From Nitrospirales bacterium (GTDB lineage Bacteria; Nitrospirota; Nitrospiria; Nitrospirales; UBA8639), in the NCBI GenBank assembly GCA_031315915.1, contig JALDRK010000035.1, forward strand, positions 1 to 39,000: 39,000 nt of DNA. Reading direction: 5' to 3'. The position numbers and the translations under genes are program-made. This document shows, piece by piece, positions 1 to 8,605 of this stretch (position 1 is its first letter; each line of letters opens with the position of its first letter). A model generated the notes under the pieces. The model was not told where the DNA came from. It saw only the letters and a list, made by a program, of their open reading frames with translations, and searched no databases.

Positions 1-876
1 CGGAGATAAGATAAAGGCATAAGGAGGATAACTGTACTGAAATGTTCTATACACCATGAAATACGTCATCATCCGCTTGGGATACGATTGAATAGCCTTA
101 GCCCGATTGTAGTTGAGCATACAAAAAAACCGCATGCCCTGCGTTCTGACTTCCTCATCATCATCGGTCGCTTCACACATTTTGTCCAATAAAAACAAAT
201 AATCGTGGCACCAATCTCTCACCTTCACGGCAAAAGTCATCTCCTGAGAATGCTTGCGAAAACTGGCTTTGACATCCTTGACAATAACTTGCCCATGTCC
301 TGCCGCCAACATGACGATGGCCACTCCGTCGCCTACATGATTGCATTTCGATTTAAACCCACCCATCTCTTTCAATCGCTCGGTATTGTAAAGCGTATTA
401 CAGAGATACCAGGCTGAACGGTTGGAAAACCAATCCAGAAAGTACGCTTTTGTAGAATCGCCCGTACCTTGATTGACTTGGGCATGAAGTTCATAGCCAT
501 GATCATTGATGACTCGAACCCCTGTTTGGATGATCCCGACTTCCCCGGTAGCCGGTGCCGCCTTCATACAGGTTTCGATAAAATCTTCGTCGATCAGATC
601 ATCATCGTGAAGGAGCAAAAAATACTTTCCTTGAGCCAGTTCCAGACAATAATTATAATTTCTGACGGCCCCGATGTTTTGTGGATGTTTTACATAGATG
701 ATCCTGGGATCATGATAACTGTCCACCACCTTTTCAGTATGATCGCTGGAACAATTATCGGATACTACGATTTCAATGTTTCTATAGGTTTGTCCTATTG
801 CGCTTTCCAAAGCCTGCCGTAGATACCCGTCAGCCCGGTTATAGGTGGGGATACCGATAGTAATGAGCTTGGACAT
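1..876 (-). CDS. Family 2 glycosyltransferase, C-terminus beyond the window
   Basis: The frame opens with ATG at 876 and stays open to position 1, so at least 292 residues are present and the stop is outside the window. The N-terminus (SKLITIGIPTYNRADGYLRQ) is the GT-A nucleotide-binding start of GT2 enzymes. It is followed by SDNCSSDHT and, near residue 90, LLHDDDLIDEDF, which carries the acidic metal-binding DxD-type motif. GT2 enzymes transfer a sugar from a nucleotide donor to a growing glycan at the cytoplasmic face of the inner membrane. The donor and acceptor cannot be read from the sequence. It is the most distal visible gene of the minus-strand glycan cluster, 59 bp beyond a sulfotransferase gene. 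The fold is clear and the specificity unknown. Confidence 0.88.
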   Translation of the reverse strand, partial: MSKLITIGIPTYNRADGYLRQALESAIGQTYRNIEIVVSDNCSSDHTEKVVDSYHDPRIIYVKHPQNIGAVRNYNYCLELAQGKYFLLLHDDDLIDEDFIETCMKAAPATGEVGIIQTGVRVINDHGYELHAQVNQGTGDSTKAYFLDWFSNRSAWYLCNTLYNTERLKEMGGFKSKCNHVGDGVAIVMLAAGHGQVIVKDVKASFRKHSQEMTFAVKVRDWCHDYLFLLDKMCEATDDDEEVRTQGMRFFCMLNYNRAKAIQSYPKRMMTYFMVYRTFQYSYPPYAFILSP

Positions 877-935
877 GCTTTATTGAAGTGCGTTTCGAGT
901 GTGAACGAAGAAAAATCCTTTTGGTCCGGGACCTG

Positions 936-1814
936 CTAGTATTTCCATACATTGAGATTCCGAGCAAGGATTTGTTCCAATGCCTGCTTTTCTTTTCGAT
1001 ACATGGACTGCAGGAAAGCCATCTCTTCCTTCATCGACATTCCGTTCTTCAGAAAATCATATCGGTCAAAGAACTTTCCAAGCTGACTTCTGGCAATGGT
1101 CCTGGCCCACCCACTCTTCTGCTGGTGAATGGCACAGCGGGTCCAACTCCATCCTTCATGTACCCGACCTTCGGCTTTTTGGGGGTGAAAGATCGGATTG
1201 ATTCCCAGGAATTCACAGATCTGACGAATACTGTTCTCAGCCGTTTTCACTACATCTTCCTCAAAAATGAATATGCGCATGCGGTCGGCAGGGACATATT
1301 GCTTCCACAGCTCCAAATATCTGGCGTAATAACCCATCTCAAGAATTCTCAACATTGGAACCTGCTGCGCGGTTTCCCGGAGCCTCAACCCAGGTGGGAC
1401 TCTCCCGGCTCTGACATGATGACGATAGGCCGATAGCGCTCGGGTGATGGGATTGCGCAGAATGACCAGTATTTTGACGTCCGGTAATTCCTTGGTCACC
1501 AATTCCGGAATGCACCGAAGAGAACCATCATGCTTTAACTCACCCGAAGGACTCTCCCAGAAGGGCACGTAATCATACAGGTAGGTTGTAGAGGCTTCCC
1601 CGGTAATCTTGGATGGATCTAATCCATCAAAGTGTCGATAATACCAATCGGTTCCCTTTCTAAATATTTCCGAGCCGCCAAAAAAATGAATCTCCTTGGT
1701 TTTAGGCAACGCCACATCCGGATGTTGTTTCAGATTATTCCATAACCAGGTTGTCCCTGCTTTTTGAGCCCCAATCAAGATAAAACTCGGAATAGGGTGA
1801 TGCGCATTCGCCAT
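936..1814 (-). CDS. PAPS-dependent sulfotransferase (glycan-modifying type)
   Basis: A 292-residue protein whose N-terminus carries the 5'-phosphosulfate-binding loop of sulfotransferases (FILIGAQKAGTTWLWNNL, residues about 11-28). A 3'-phosphate-binding strand and helix, ILVILRNPITRALSAYRHH, lies near residues 115-133. The family moves sulfate from PAPS to hydroxyl or amino groups. No signal peptide or membrane segment is visible, so it should act in the cytoplasm on a precursor or a lipid-linked glycan. It lies between an acyltransferase and a GT2 gene in the same orientation, which favours a sugar acceptor. It differs from the second sulfotransferase at 10968-11816, so the glycan may be sulfated at two positions. 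Start ATG at 1814 has no strong ribosome-binding site. Confidence 0.85.
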   Translation of the reverse strand: MANAHHPIPSFILIGAQKAGTTWLWNNLKQHPDVALPKTKEIHFFGGSEIFRKGTDWYYRHFDGLDPSKITGEASTTYLYDYVPFWESPSGELKHDGSLRCIPELVTKELPDVKILVILRNPITRALSAYRHHVRAGRVPPGLRLRETAQQVPMLRILEMGYYARYLELWKQYVPADRMRIFIFEEDVVKTAENSIRQICEFLGINPIFHPQKAEGRVHEGWSWTRCAIHQQKSGWARTIARSQLGKFFDRYDFLKNGMSMKEEMAFLQSMYRKEKQALEQILARNLNVWKY

Positions 1815-1915
1815 GTTTTTTATTGCTCGTCTTTCCAGTCAACTGCGATGAATCCAATACACACCATACACGTCCGTTTCGAGGAACAAGAACAATAGGA
1901 GGAGCCTGCTTGCAT

Positions 1916-2644
1916 TCAGGTTTGGCGCTCTGCCGAAACCCACGCTTCCTGCTGATCATCCCATATTTTCAGCACCCGCGCCGGCGAACCGACAGCAATG
2001 CACCGATCCGGAAGACTTTTCGTGACTACGCTATTAGCACCAACGATTGTCATCGACCCGATAGTCACCCCAGGACAAATGACTACATTTTGACCAATCC
2101 AACATCCCTGCCGAATGGTAATGGGTTGAATACGGAATAATTCCTGATATTTATAGGCTTCTTTGATATGGGTAAACCCATGAAATCCATCTGTAATATT
2201 CACGTTCGTGGCAAACATCACATCATCTTCAATGGTAATACGGCTCATAGCCGCCACTTGGAGTTGCCCCGTGCTCGTCACCCGACTGCCGATGGAAATG
2301 GAGGAATCAAATGTCTGTTTGCGTTCACGCCGGTCGGAATGCTGCATCGTGGGTCCCGGGTAGCCGGTCACGGCAATGAGCAAAGCATTCGGTCCCAGGT
2401 TCACGTCGTCTCCCATGACGATTCTTTCCGGGTTCACAATTCGTCTAGGCAGTTCGATGCTGACGTTACGCGGTTGATTAGCAAACCGTGGCAACGTTTT
2501 CTGTGCCACGATTTCCTCAAACTTTTGGCAATACGCACACCAGCGAATAGCCAGCTTTTGTATAAATTGTTCCGTCAAGCATTTGAGGGACATGAGCAAC
2601 TTCTCGTCTTTACTTTTCGATTCAAGAGGAAATAACTCGGACAA
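1916..2644 (-). CDS. Left-handed beta-helix (hexapeptide) acyltransferase
   Basis: The protein has the hexapeptide-repeat pattern of WcaF/NodL/maa-type O-acetyltransferases: isoleucine- and valine-led repeats from about residue 70 onward (for example IVMGDDVNLG, ITIEDDVMFA), then IGQNVVICPGVTIGSMTIVG and the typical ending VVTKSLPDRCIAVGSPARVLK. Such enzymes form trimers and move acetyl or similar groups from acyl-CoA to sugar hydroxyls or amines. The longest frame starts with TTG at 2644. An ATG at 2593 is a plausible alternative start, and neither has a convincing Shine-Dalgarno sequence. It sits in the glycan cluster between an SDR gene and a sulfotransferase gene, so acetylation of the surface polysaccharide is likely. 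The acceptor is unknown. Confidence 0.82.
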   Translation of the reverse strand: MSELFPLESKSKDEKLLMSLKCLTEQFIQKLAIRWCAYCQKFEEIVAQKTLPRFANQPRNVSIELPRRIVNPERIVMGDDVNLGPNALLIAVTGYPGPTMQHSDRRERKQTFDSSISIGSRVTSTGQLQVAAMSRITIEDDVMFATNVNITDGFHGFTHIKEAYKYQELFRIQPITIRQGCWIGQNVVICPGVTIGSMTIVGANSVVTKSLPDRCIAVGSPARVLKIWDDQQEAWVSAERQT

Positions 2645-2672
2645 ACAGCTTGAGAAGCAGCGTGAGTGATCA

Positions 2673-3410
2673 TTAACGACCCACCGGAGCCTTCTTCATG
2701 GGCCGAATATGAATATCCGTGACTTCTGAAGTTCGTGGTAAGGTAAGAATATTGAACACTATGGTTGCCACATCATCTGGTTGGATGAGATATTCCGGAT
2801 GATACGAGAGGCCTTCCTTGTTATGAACCACCTCTTGCATTGGAGTGGCCGTACGACCAAGATATACGCTCAGAACGCGGATACCATCCGCATTCACCTC
2901 GTCCCGCACACTATCGGCGATGGCTTTCAAGGCATATTTGGTTGACGCATATTGGCTGATGCCTGCACGGGCTTGCTGCCAGATACTGGAATTGATAAAT
3001 ACAATTTGCCCCTTGGATGATTTCATTAATGGCAGTAAAGCCTTCGTGAGGGCATAGGGAGCTCGAACATTGATACGATATTGTTCATCAAGATCGTTTA
3101 CAAGCGAATTTTCCATGCGACCCAAAATCAACGCTCCGGCACAGTGAATCAATACATCAATATGATCGAGATTGGTCTTAAGTGTTTCCTCCAACGCAAT
3201 GAGGTCTTTATCTTTGGTCAAGTCAGACTGATAATAATGCATTGAAGAGGATGGTGGAGAGGGAGGGACTCCCAATAATTCCAACGAGCCTCGATTTCGA
3301 CCGATCAAATGAAGAGAAACCCCTTCCTCCGAGAATCGCAGAGCCAATGCCTTCCCGATTCCTCCACTTGCTCCGGTCATGACGACAATTTTTCGTGAAG
3401 GTTCCTTCAT
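2673..3410 (-). CDS. Short-chain dehydrogenase/reductase
   Basis: A classical SDR of 245 residues. The cofactor loop TGASGGIGKA lies at residues 12-21, an NAG-like HCAGALIL segment near residue 89, the catalytic serine in INSSIWQQ, and the catalytic pair YASTK near residue 153. It should reduce a keto group or oxidise a hydroxyl with NAD(P)(H) in the cytoplasm. It lies directly downstream of the DUF4910 gene (77 bp) and close to the C-methyltransferase, so a 4-keto or similar reduction in deoxysugar synthesis is a reasonable inference. The classical SDR family is broad and the sequence does not fix the substrate. Confidence 0.88.
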   Translation of the reverse strand: MKEPSRKIVVMTGASGGIGKALALRFSEEGVSLHLIGRNRGSLELLGVPPSPPSSSMHYYQSDLTKDKDLIALEETLKTNLDHIDVLIHCAGALILGRMENSLVNDLDEQYRINVRAPYALTKALLPLMKSSKGQIVFINSSIWQQARAGISQYASTKYALKAIADSVRDEVNADGIRVLSVYLGRTATPMQEVVHNKEGLSYHPEYLIQPDDVATIVFNILTLPRTSEVTDIHIRPMKKAPVGR

Positions 3411-3487
3411 CTCTTCAAAACGCTTACGTCACAAATTCATGAAATATACATAAACTTACTCTAAAGAAATTCTTATTTGAGATAAGT

Positions 3488-4777
3488 CTATGTAGAACAT
3501 TCTCGCAATAAGCCATTATCCTCAAGGAGATCCGCCGTCTGTTTAATGAGTGCAAAGGGTATATTAGCACGTTCGGCAACATCCAACAGGGAATGGGCTC
3601 CATCTGACATGTTCAAGATCCAAAACAGTGCCATCTCTTTTTGCCCGCGCTCGGCTTGACCACTCAACGTCCGATATAAGCCTCGCTTCCCTAATTGCGG
3701 CTCGCATTTTGGGTTCAAATTGCTATAAGTCTTATTGCCTTCCAAGGTGTCTACGACTGAAAGAAGTTTCACAAAAGAATCACGAAGATATTGCGGTTGC
3801 ACCAGATTCAGATTGTCTGCAGACGTATGATATTCCGGGAAACATCCGTTTGGCGTTCTCATAAAACACCCGACGGGGAGGTTAAACCCTGGCGAGCAAT
3901 ACTGGCGCTCATCATAGCCATAAGGAGAAAACTCCCGGATCTGAAAGTCACTGCCAGCCTGCAGGAGAACATGAGCAACCACCCGGTCAATCTCTGCGTC
4001 ACCCCGGCGGCTTTTCTTATAGGTCGATGGGCCGGGATCTCCCACTAACGCGACAACAAGGCCATGCTTAATACGAGTCACACGTTCTTCATTGAGACTC
4101 AACCACGTTATCGGCCCGATGGTTCCAGGAAGAAACACGATACGATAGGAATATCGACGGTTTTTTTTCAACAAATATTTCGCTAAATATGTTACTACCG
4201 CAATGCCCGATAAATTGTCGTTGCAGAGCGAAGGATGACAAATATGACACGAAATGAGGACTTCATCCGGCGATTGTCCCCTCAGAAAAAGCTCGCCATA
4301 CGTTAAAAATCCGTCTTCCAGAGTGGAATCAATGCATACTTCGTAGTCTTCTTCCTGAAGATTCAGCCATTGATTATGGGAAAGACAAAATCCCCAATCC
4401 TCCTTGTAATAAGAAGTGCGGTAGGGAATCCAATCGGGATGATCGGGTAATGTAAACAGATGAGGTTTGAGTTCGTTGAATGAAAGAGTTGTTCGAATCG
4501 GAACGCTATACCCGACCACATGAAGATTGGATTTCTGAAAATCAACGACTTTTGTTCCGTGCCGATTCTTAATATACGCATCCTGAATATTCCATTCTTT
4601 GGGAACCTTCCAATCAAACACCGCCGTACCTGAAGGCACTTCATGAAGGCTCAAAGGAATCTTTTCTTGTAGTTTCGCCAGGGTTTCACGTACCCCATTG
4701 CCCGTAATGCTACGACAAAGAGGGTACAATTCCTCTACCATCTTATATAGATCGTGACCTAACCTTTCTTCACGCAT
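3488..4777 (-). CDS. DUF4910 aminopeptidase-like protein with C-terminal winged helix
   Basis: A 429-residue protein of the DUF4910/DUF2172 type often found in polysaccharide clusters. The N-terminus (YPLCRSITGNGVRETL) is the family hallmark. The middle resembles an M28/M20-type zinc aminopeptidase: ISCHICHPSLCNDNLSG near residues 175-191 supplies a His and an Asp, and EYHTSADNLNLV near residue 316 supplies another His and Asp. The last 70 residues look like a winged-helix domain (LLDVAERANIPFALIKQTADLLEDNGLL). No signal peptide is seen. In this context it sits between the C-methyltransferase and an SDR, so it may act on a sugar-linked amide or ester and not on peptides. No function is established for the family here. 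Confidence 0.82.
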   Translation of the reverse strand: MREERLGHDLYKMVEELYPLCRSITGNGVRETLAKLQEKIPLSLHEVPSGTAVFDWKVPKEWNIQDAYIKNRHGTKVVDFQKSNLHVVGYSVPIRTTLSFNELKPHLFTLPDHPDWIPYRTSYYKEDWGFCLSHNQWLNLQEEDYEVCIDSTLEDGFLTYGELFLRGQSPDEVLISCHICHPSLCNDNLSGIAVVTYLAKYLLKKNRRYSYRIVFLPGTIGPITWLSLNEERVTRIKHGLVVALVGDPGPSTYKKSRRGDAEIDRVVAHVLLQAGSDFQIREFSPYGYDERQYCSPGFNLPVGCFMRTPNGCFPEYHTSADNLNLVQPQYLRDSFVKLLSVVDTLEGNKTYSNLNPKCEPQLGKRGLYRTLSGQAERGQKEMALFWILNMSDGAHSLLDVAERANIPFALIKQTADLLEDNGLLRECST

Positions 4778-4810
4778 ATTTGTGACTCGCGTTCGACTTC
4801 CTTCAATTCA

Positions 4811-6052
4811 TTAGGGGTAGACTCTGACTTCAGGTATTGGGGTGACAAATTGGCCTCCCCAATCCCGAATGTGGGCCATCTGTTGCATCACCTCATCTTT
4901 AATGTTCCAGGGAAGGATTAACACATAATCCGGTTTGGTATTTTTAATTTTATCCGGATGAAAAATGGGAATATGAGTCCCCGGCAAACAACAATTTTGT
5001 TTTTGAGGGCTCCTGTCCACCGTGTAATCGATAAAATCCACACCCACACCGCAATAGTTTAAAAGCGTATTTCCTTTCGCAGGCGCTCCGTAACCCACAA
5101 TAACTTTCCCTTTCCGTTTGGCACCAATGAGAAATTCCAAAAGTTGCCATTTCGTCTCTTTGACTTCAGCTTCAAAATTGAGATAGTGCGCAAGGTTACC
5201 GAATCCTTTTCGGTCCTCCTCACCCTTGAGTTTCTGAACACTCCGGGTCACCGCAAGCGCCTCATCCTCCTTATGACGTCCATAAATTCTGAGGGAACCT
5301 CCATGGGTCGGTAGTTCTTCCACATCGAATAAAGTAAGGCCATGTTTAGAAAAAATCTGCTCAACGGTTCGAAACGAAAAATATGAAAAATGTTCGTGAT
5401 AGATCGTATCAAACTGCTTCTCTTCCACCAATCTGAGCAGGTGAGGAAATTCCATGGTTACCACACCATGTTCCTTGAGTATTATTTTGATCCCGGCTAC
5501 AAAATCATTCAGGTTGGGTACATGGGCCAGCACATTATTTCCCACCAAAAGGTCAACCCGTTTCCCGCTGTCGGCTAACCCTGCAGCCGTCTCCGTATTA
5601 AAAAATTTGACTATGGTAGGAATCCCTTTCTCAATCGCCACATTCGCGATATTTTCGGCGGGCTCAATACCAAGAATCGGTATGCCGTTCCGTTGAAAAT
5701 ACTGCAGCAAATAGCCATCATTACTGGCAATTTCCATTACCGAACTCTGAGGACCAAGGCCAAAACGCTCGATACTCATTTCAGCATATTTTTGGGCATG
5801 TTGAAGCCAACTGTCCGAATATGAAGAAAAATACGCATAATCTGAAAAAATATTAGCCGCTTTTTCAAATTCCTCGAGTTGAACTAATAAACACCTTTCA
5901 CAAACATACACATGTAAGGGATAGAACGGTTCCATGGCATTGAGTTGTTCTTGCTTCAAGTAGGAGTTCGCCAAGGGAGACATCCCAAGATTTACAAATG
6001 TATATCGCAACCCTTCATTACAGAATCGACAGTGGCGATTTTGGGGATTCAT
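4811..6052 (-). CDS. Zinc-binding SAM-dependent sugar C-methyltransferase
   Basis: 413 residues with the three-part layout of TylCIII/NovU/EvaC-type deoxysugar C-methyltransferases. An N-terminal zinc motif CRFCN plus CERCLLVQ lies at residues about 9-60. A Rossmann SAM-binding core follows, with VMEIASNDGYLLQYF and GIEPAENIANVA. A C-terminal domain contains VGYGAPAKGNTLLNYCG and a DRSPQKQNCCLPGTHIPI segment. The EHFSYFSF stretch carries the conserved active-site His and Tyr region. These enzymes methylate C-3 (or C-5) of a 4-keto-2,6-dideoxy or 6-deoxy nucleotide sugar. Its neighbours rfbC, rfbF and a nucleotidyltransferase supply the expected pathway context. A GGAG-like ribosome-binding site lies about 12 nt upstream of ATG 6052. 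Confidence 0.9.
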   Translation of the reverse strand: MNPQNRHCRFCNEGLRYTFVNLGMSPLANSYLKQEQLNAMEPFYPLHVYVCERCLLVQLEEFEKAANIFSDYAYFSSYSDSWLQHAQKYAEMSIERFGLGPQSSVMEIASNDGYLLQYFQRNGIPILGIEPAENIANVAIEKGIPTIVKFFNTETAAGLADSGKRVDLLVGNNVLAHVPNLNDFVAGIKIILKEHGVVTMEFPHLLRLVEEKQFDTIYHEHFSYFSFRTVEQIFSKHGLTLFDVEELPTHGGSLRIYGRHKEDEALAVTRSVQKLKGEEDRKGFGNLAHYLNFEAEVKETKWQLLEFLIGAKRKGKVIVGYGAPAKGNTLLNYCGVGVDFIDYTVDRSPQKQNCCLPGTHIPIFHPDKIKNTKPDYVLILPWNIKDEVMQQMAHIRDWGGQFVTPIPEVRVYP

Positions 6053-6167
6053 AAGACAGAAATCTCCTCAGCTAAGTTATAAGATCTGCTCATCGGATCA
6101 CTCAAAGAACATATAAGAATGAGGCAAATAAGAAAAAGGATCTTTAGAAATTTATCAAAATCCTCCC

Positions 6168-6950
6168 TCAGCTACGAAAGTTGGCCCCATATTGAGAAAG
6201 GGCTTCTGCTAAACCTTCTGATGTACCAATATCTAAAAATGGTATATGTGAAACCATTAATCCCTGCACGTTCAAACCACAGTTGATGCCTTCGTGTATC
6301 ACCTGGCTCATTGACACTTCTGATCGTTGGTCGGTTTCTTTCCTGAATTTTTCAACAAATTCATGGATAAATTCAGTGAACTGAGGCATCCAAACCGCAA
6401 TCCCCCATGTATAAGATAAATCCAGCCGAGTGGAATCCGGCAGTACATCTAGGATTTTCCCATCCACATCACTATAAACCCTATCGGCCTTCTGACGTGG
6501 GCCAACAGGGAATAATCCCAACACTAAATCCGCCTCACTGCTGACTTGGCATTCCAATAACGAAATATAGGCCTGTTCTTCAGAAAAAAGAATATCAGGA
6601 AACCCAAATATCACTTTTTGGTCTTTTACAAACGGAAAAGCCTGGTCCAGCGTAAAGGGAACTCCATACGGATCGCCCATGATCAAATATCCCAGATCCA
6701 TTTGCATCCATGACCCGTTCCCAAAATACTGTGGGATATCCCATTTTCCTTTTCGGATAATAAAAAACGCTTTCCGCACCCCGGCTTTAAAAAATTTTCT
6801 GAGAAGATAACTACCTACGACGGTTGGACCTAAACGCTCTCCGGTGGTGGCCTTAGATACTCCAATGGGAAATACTTCCTTACTGCAAGGAAGAGGTGAA
6901 ATGCGAGTCGCGAGCCCAGCCGCCGGTACAAGCCCGACAACACCCATCAT
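6168..6950 (-). CDS. Sugar-1-phosphate nucleotidyltransferase-like protein, divergent motifs
   Basis: 260 residues with an NTP-transferase N-terminus, GLVPAAGLATRISPLPCSKEVFPIG. It resembles the GalU/RmlA signature: the Arg and the Lys that contact the nucleotide are kept, while the usual G-x-G-T-R glycine is an alanine (GLATR). The second metal-binding Asp motif, normally G-D, reads IFGFPDILF. The family joins a sugar-1-phosphate to an NTP and releases pyrophosphate. The altered loops may mean a different nucleotide or a weak or regulatory role. It lies between the C-methyltransferase and rfbC, so a second activated sugar is plausible. ATG at 6950 or the adjacent second ATG may be used. Confidence 0.75.
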   Translation of the reverse strand: MMGVVGLVPAAGLATRISPLPCSKEVFPIGVSKATTGERLGPTVVGSYLLRKFFKAGVRKAFFIIRKGKWDIPQYFGNGSWMQMDLGYLIMGDPYGVPFTLDQAFPFVKDQKVIFGFPDILFSEEQAYISLLECQVSSEADLVLGLFPVGPRQKADRVYSDVDGKILDVLPDSTRLDLSYTWGIAVWMPQFTEFIHEFVEKFRKETDQRSEVSMSQVIHEGINCGLNVQGLMVSHIPFLDIGTSEGLAEALSQYGANFRS

Positions 6951-7032
6951 GGTGCTTGCACGATTCTGGCCTTGTATATTCTCATACTGGCCGTCTTGTG
7001 TTGTTTGCGGAAGGACTATTCACAAAGTAGTC

Positions 7033-7569
7033 TTATTCTTGAACATAATTTGGCCACTGTTGATCTCTTTGGGAAATTATTCGCTGTTCCGTTTCAGGCC
7101 ATTTTATCGCAAAAGCTTGATCATTCCATCGTACGCCTCGAGCTGCTTCAGGATGATAGAACTCCGAAATGAGATAAAATACTTCCGTGTCATCCTCCAA
7201 GGTTTGAAATCCATGAGCAAAACCTGGAGGAATCACGAGCATCTTTCGATTTTTAGCAGTGAGTTCAACACCATGCCACTGCTTATACGTCACTGAACCA
7301 GGTCGGAGATCAAGAATCACATCAAAGAGACGTCCCTGTGTACAACGCACTATTTTCGTTTCTGCATATGGAGGCACCTGAAAGTGCATGCCTCGCAATG
7401 TCCCTTTTTTCTTATTAAAAGATATACTCCCTTGCACCATTTCTAATGCAAGACCATTTTCTGCAAACGTCTCTCTGCACCAAACTCTAGCAAAAAACCC
7501 TCGCTCGTCTTCTACTTTGTCAACATTGACATAATATGCATTCTTGAGAGGAGTTTCGTGAAAGATCAT
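7033..7569 (-). CDS. rfbC: dTDP-4-dehydrorhamnose 3,5-epimerase family protein
   Basis: 178 residues, the usual length of RmlC. The cupin carries the catalytic His in GTLRGMHFQVPPYAETK and the following Lys. It also has the motifs LVIPPGFAHGFQTLEDDTEV and YLISEFYHPEAARG, where the conserved active-site Tyr region lies, and an Asp in RWNDQAF. RmlC-like enzymes epimerise C-3 and/or C-5 of 4-keto-6-deoxy nucleotide sugars. Next to a glucose-1-phosphate cytidylyltransferase and a C-methyltransferase, the substrate may be a CDP- and not a dTDP-linked keto sugar. The gene ends 82 bp before the nucleotidyltransferase and starts 58 bp after rfbF on the same strand, as in an operon. Confidence 0.88.
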   Translation of the reverse strand: MIFHETPLKNAYYVNVDKVEDERGFFARVWCRETFAENGLALEMVQGSISFNKKKGTLRGMHFQVPPYAETKIVRCTQGRLFDVILDLRPGSVTYKQWHGVELTAKNRKMLVIPPGFAHGFQTLEDDTEVFYLISEFYHPEAARGVRWNDQAFAIKWPETEQRIISQRDQQWPNYVQE

Positions 7570-7627
7570 ATGAGACCAGACCTTCTAGCGCCTACAAGCG
7601 AGCCATGCTCCCTTGTAGAAATTCTCC

Positions 7628-8401
7628 CTACTTCCAGATTTTCCACTGGGCTTGTTTGTTATTCCAGAGATCCTCAAGCATCGTCTTTTCTTTGAGAGTG
7701 TCCATGCAGGACCAAAATCCTCGATGTTTATAACCCATGAGTTGCCCCGAACCGGCTAATCGCTCCACTGGTTCTCGCTCCCAAGCCGTATCGTCATTAT
7801 CGATATAATCAATCACTTTGGGATGCAGCACAAAGAACCCGCCGTTGATCCACCCCTCGTCGCCTATAACTTTCTCATTAAAACCGGTTATACTATCATC
7901 CTTGAACACAATTCTCCCGAATCGTGCCGGAGCATGAACCGTTGTCACTGTTGCGAGCTTCCCGTGTTCGTTGTGGAACTTCAGAAGCGACCGAATATCC
8001 ACATCGGCAACCCCATCACCATATGTAAACATAAAGGGTTCGTCTTTCGGCAACCAAGACTTTAAACGTTTGAGACGGCCGCCAGTATTCGAATAGAGAC
8101 CCGTGTCCACAAGATGCACTTTCCAATTTGTTTGATTTCCATCATGAATCGTGGTTTTTCCAGTTCCTAAATCAATTGAAATATTATTGTCATTGGCATA
8201 AAAATTCAGAAAATATTCCTTGATATAGTTTCCTTTATATCCCAGTGCAATAATAAATTCGTTGATTCCATGGGCCGCATAGATATTCATAATATGCCAG
8301 AGAATGGGTTTTCCTCCGATTTCAACCATGGGCTTTGGACGTACAACGGTTTCTTCCATCAGCCGGGAACCTAATCCTCCTGCTAAAATGACGGCTTTCA
8401 T
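7628..8401 (-). CDS. rfbF: Glucose-1-phosphate cytidylyltransferase
   Basis: 257 residues, matching RfbF length. The signature MKAVILAGGLGSRLMEETVV is followed by RPKPMVEIGGKPILWHIM, where the nucleotide-binding Arg and Lys lie. FMFTYGDGVADVDI holds the metal-binding Asp, and HAPARFGRIVF and NGGFFVLHPKVIDYI are typical for CDP-glucose synthases. The reaction is CTP plus glucose-1-phosphate to CDP-glucose, the entry point to CDP-3,6-dideoxyhexoses and to branched CDP-sugars. A strong ribosome-binding site (GAGAGGAGAAATTA before ATG) supports the start at 8401. The usual partner RfbG, CDP-glucose 4,6-dehydratase, is not recognised anywhere in the window. Confidence 0.93.
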   Translation of the reverse strand: MKAVILAGGLGSRLMEETVVRPKPMVEIGGKPILWHIMNIYAAHGINEFIIALGYKGNYIKEYFLNFYANDNNISIDLGTGKTTIHDGNQTNWKVHLVDTGLYSNTGGRLKRLKSWLPKDEPFMFTYGDGVADVDIRSLLKFHNEHGKLATVTTVHAPARFGRIVFKDDSITGFNEKVIGDEGWINGGFFVLHPKVIDYIDNDDTAWEREPVERLAGSGQLMGYKHRGFWSCMDTLKEKTMLEDLWNNKQAQWKIWK

Positions 8402-8605
8402 TAATTTCTCCTCTCAACGTGAATGATTCGACAATCTTCAGATCTCTAGCCATTCAACACAATTTTAGTTTTAGGCTACCCGAAGAATGGAGACTAACAA
8501 AAGTAATATGGTTTGCATCAATTGATTCAAACCAACCCATTTCATCTTAAAACTCGCATTGACTTTCACATTTTATCCCTGACCCTCACGTCAATTTTTT
8601 GGGCA

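Noticed and set aside
888..1436. 182-codon plus-strand frame over the first sulfotransferase
   Set aside because: Antisense shadow of a gene with clear PAPS-binding motifs.
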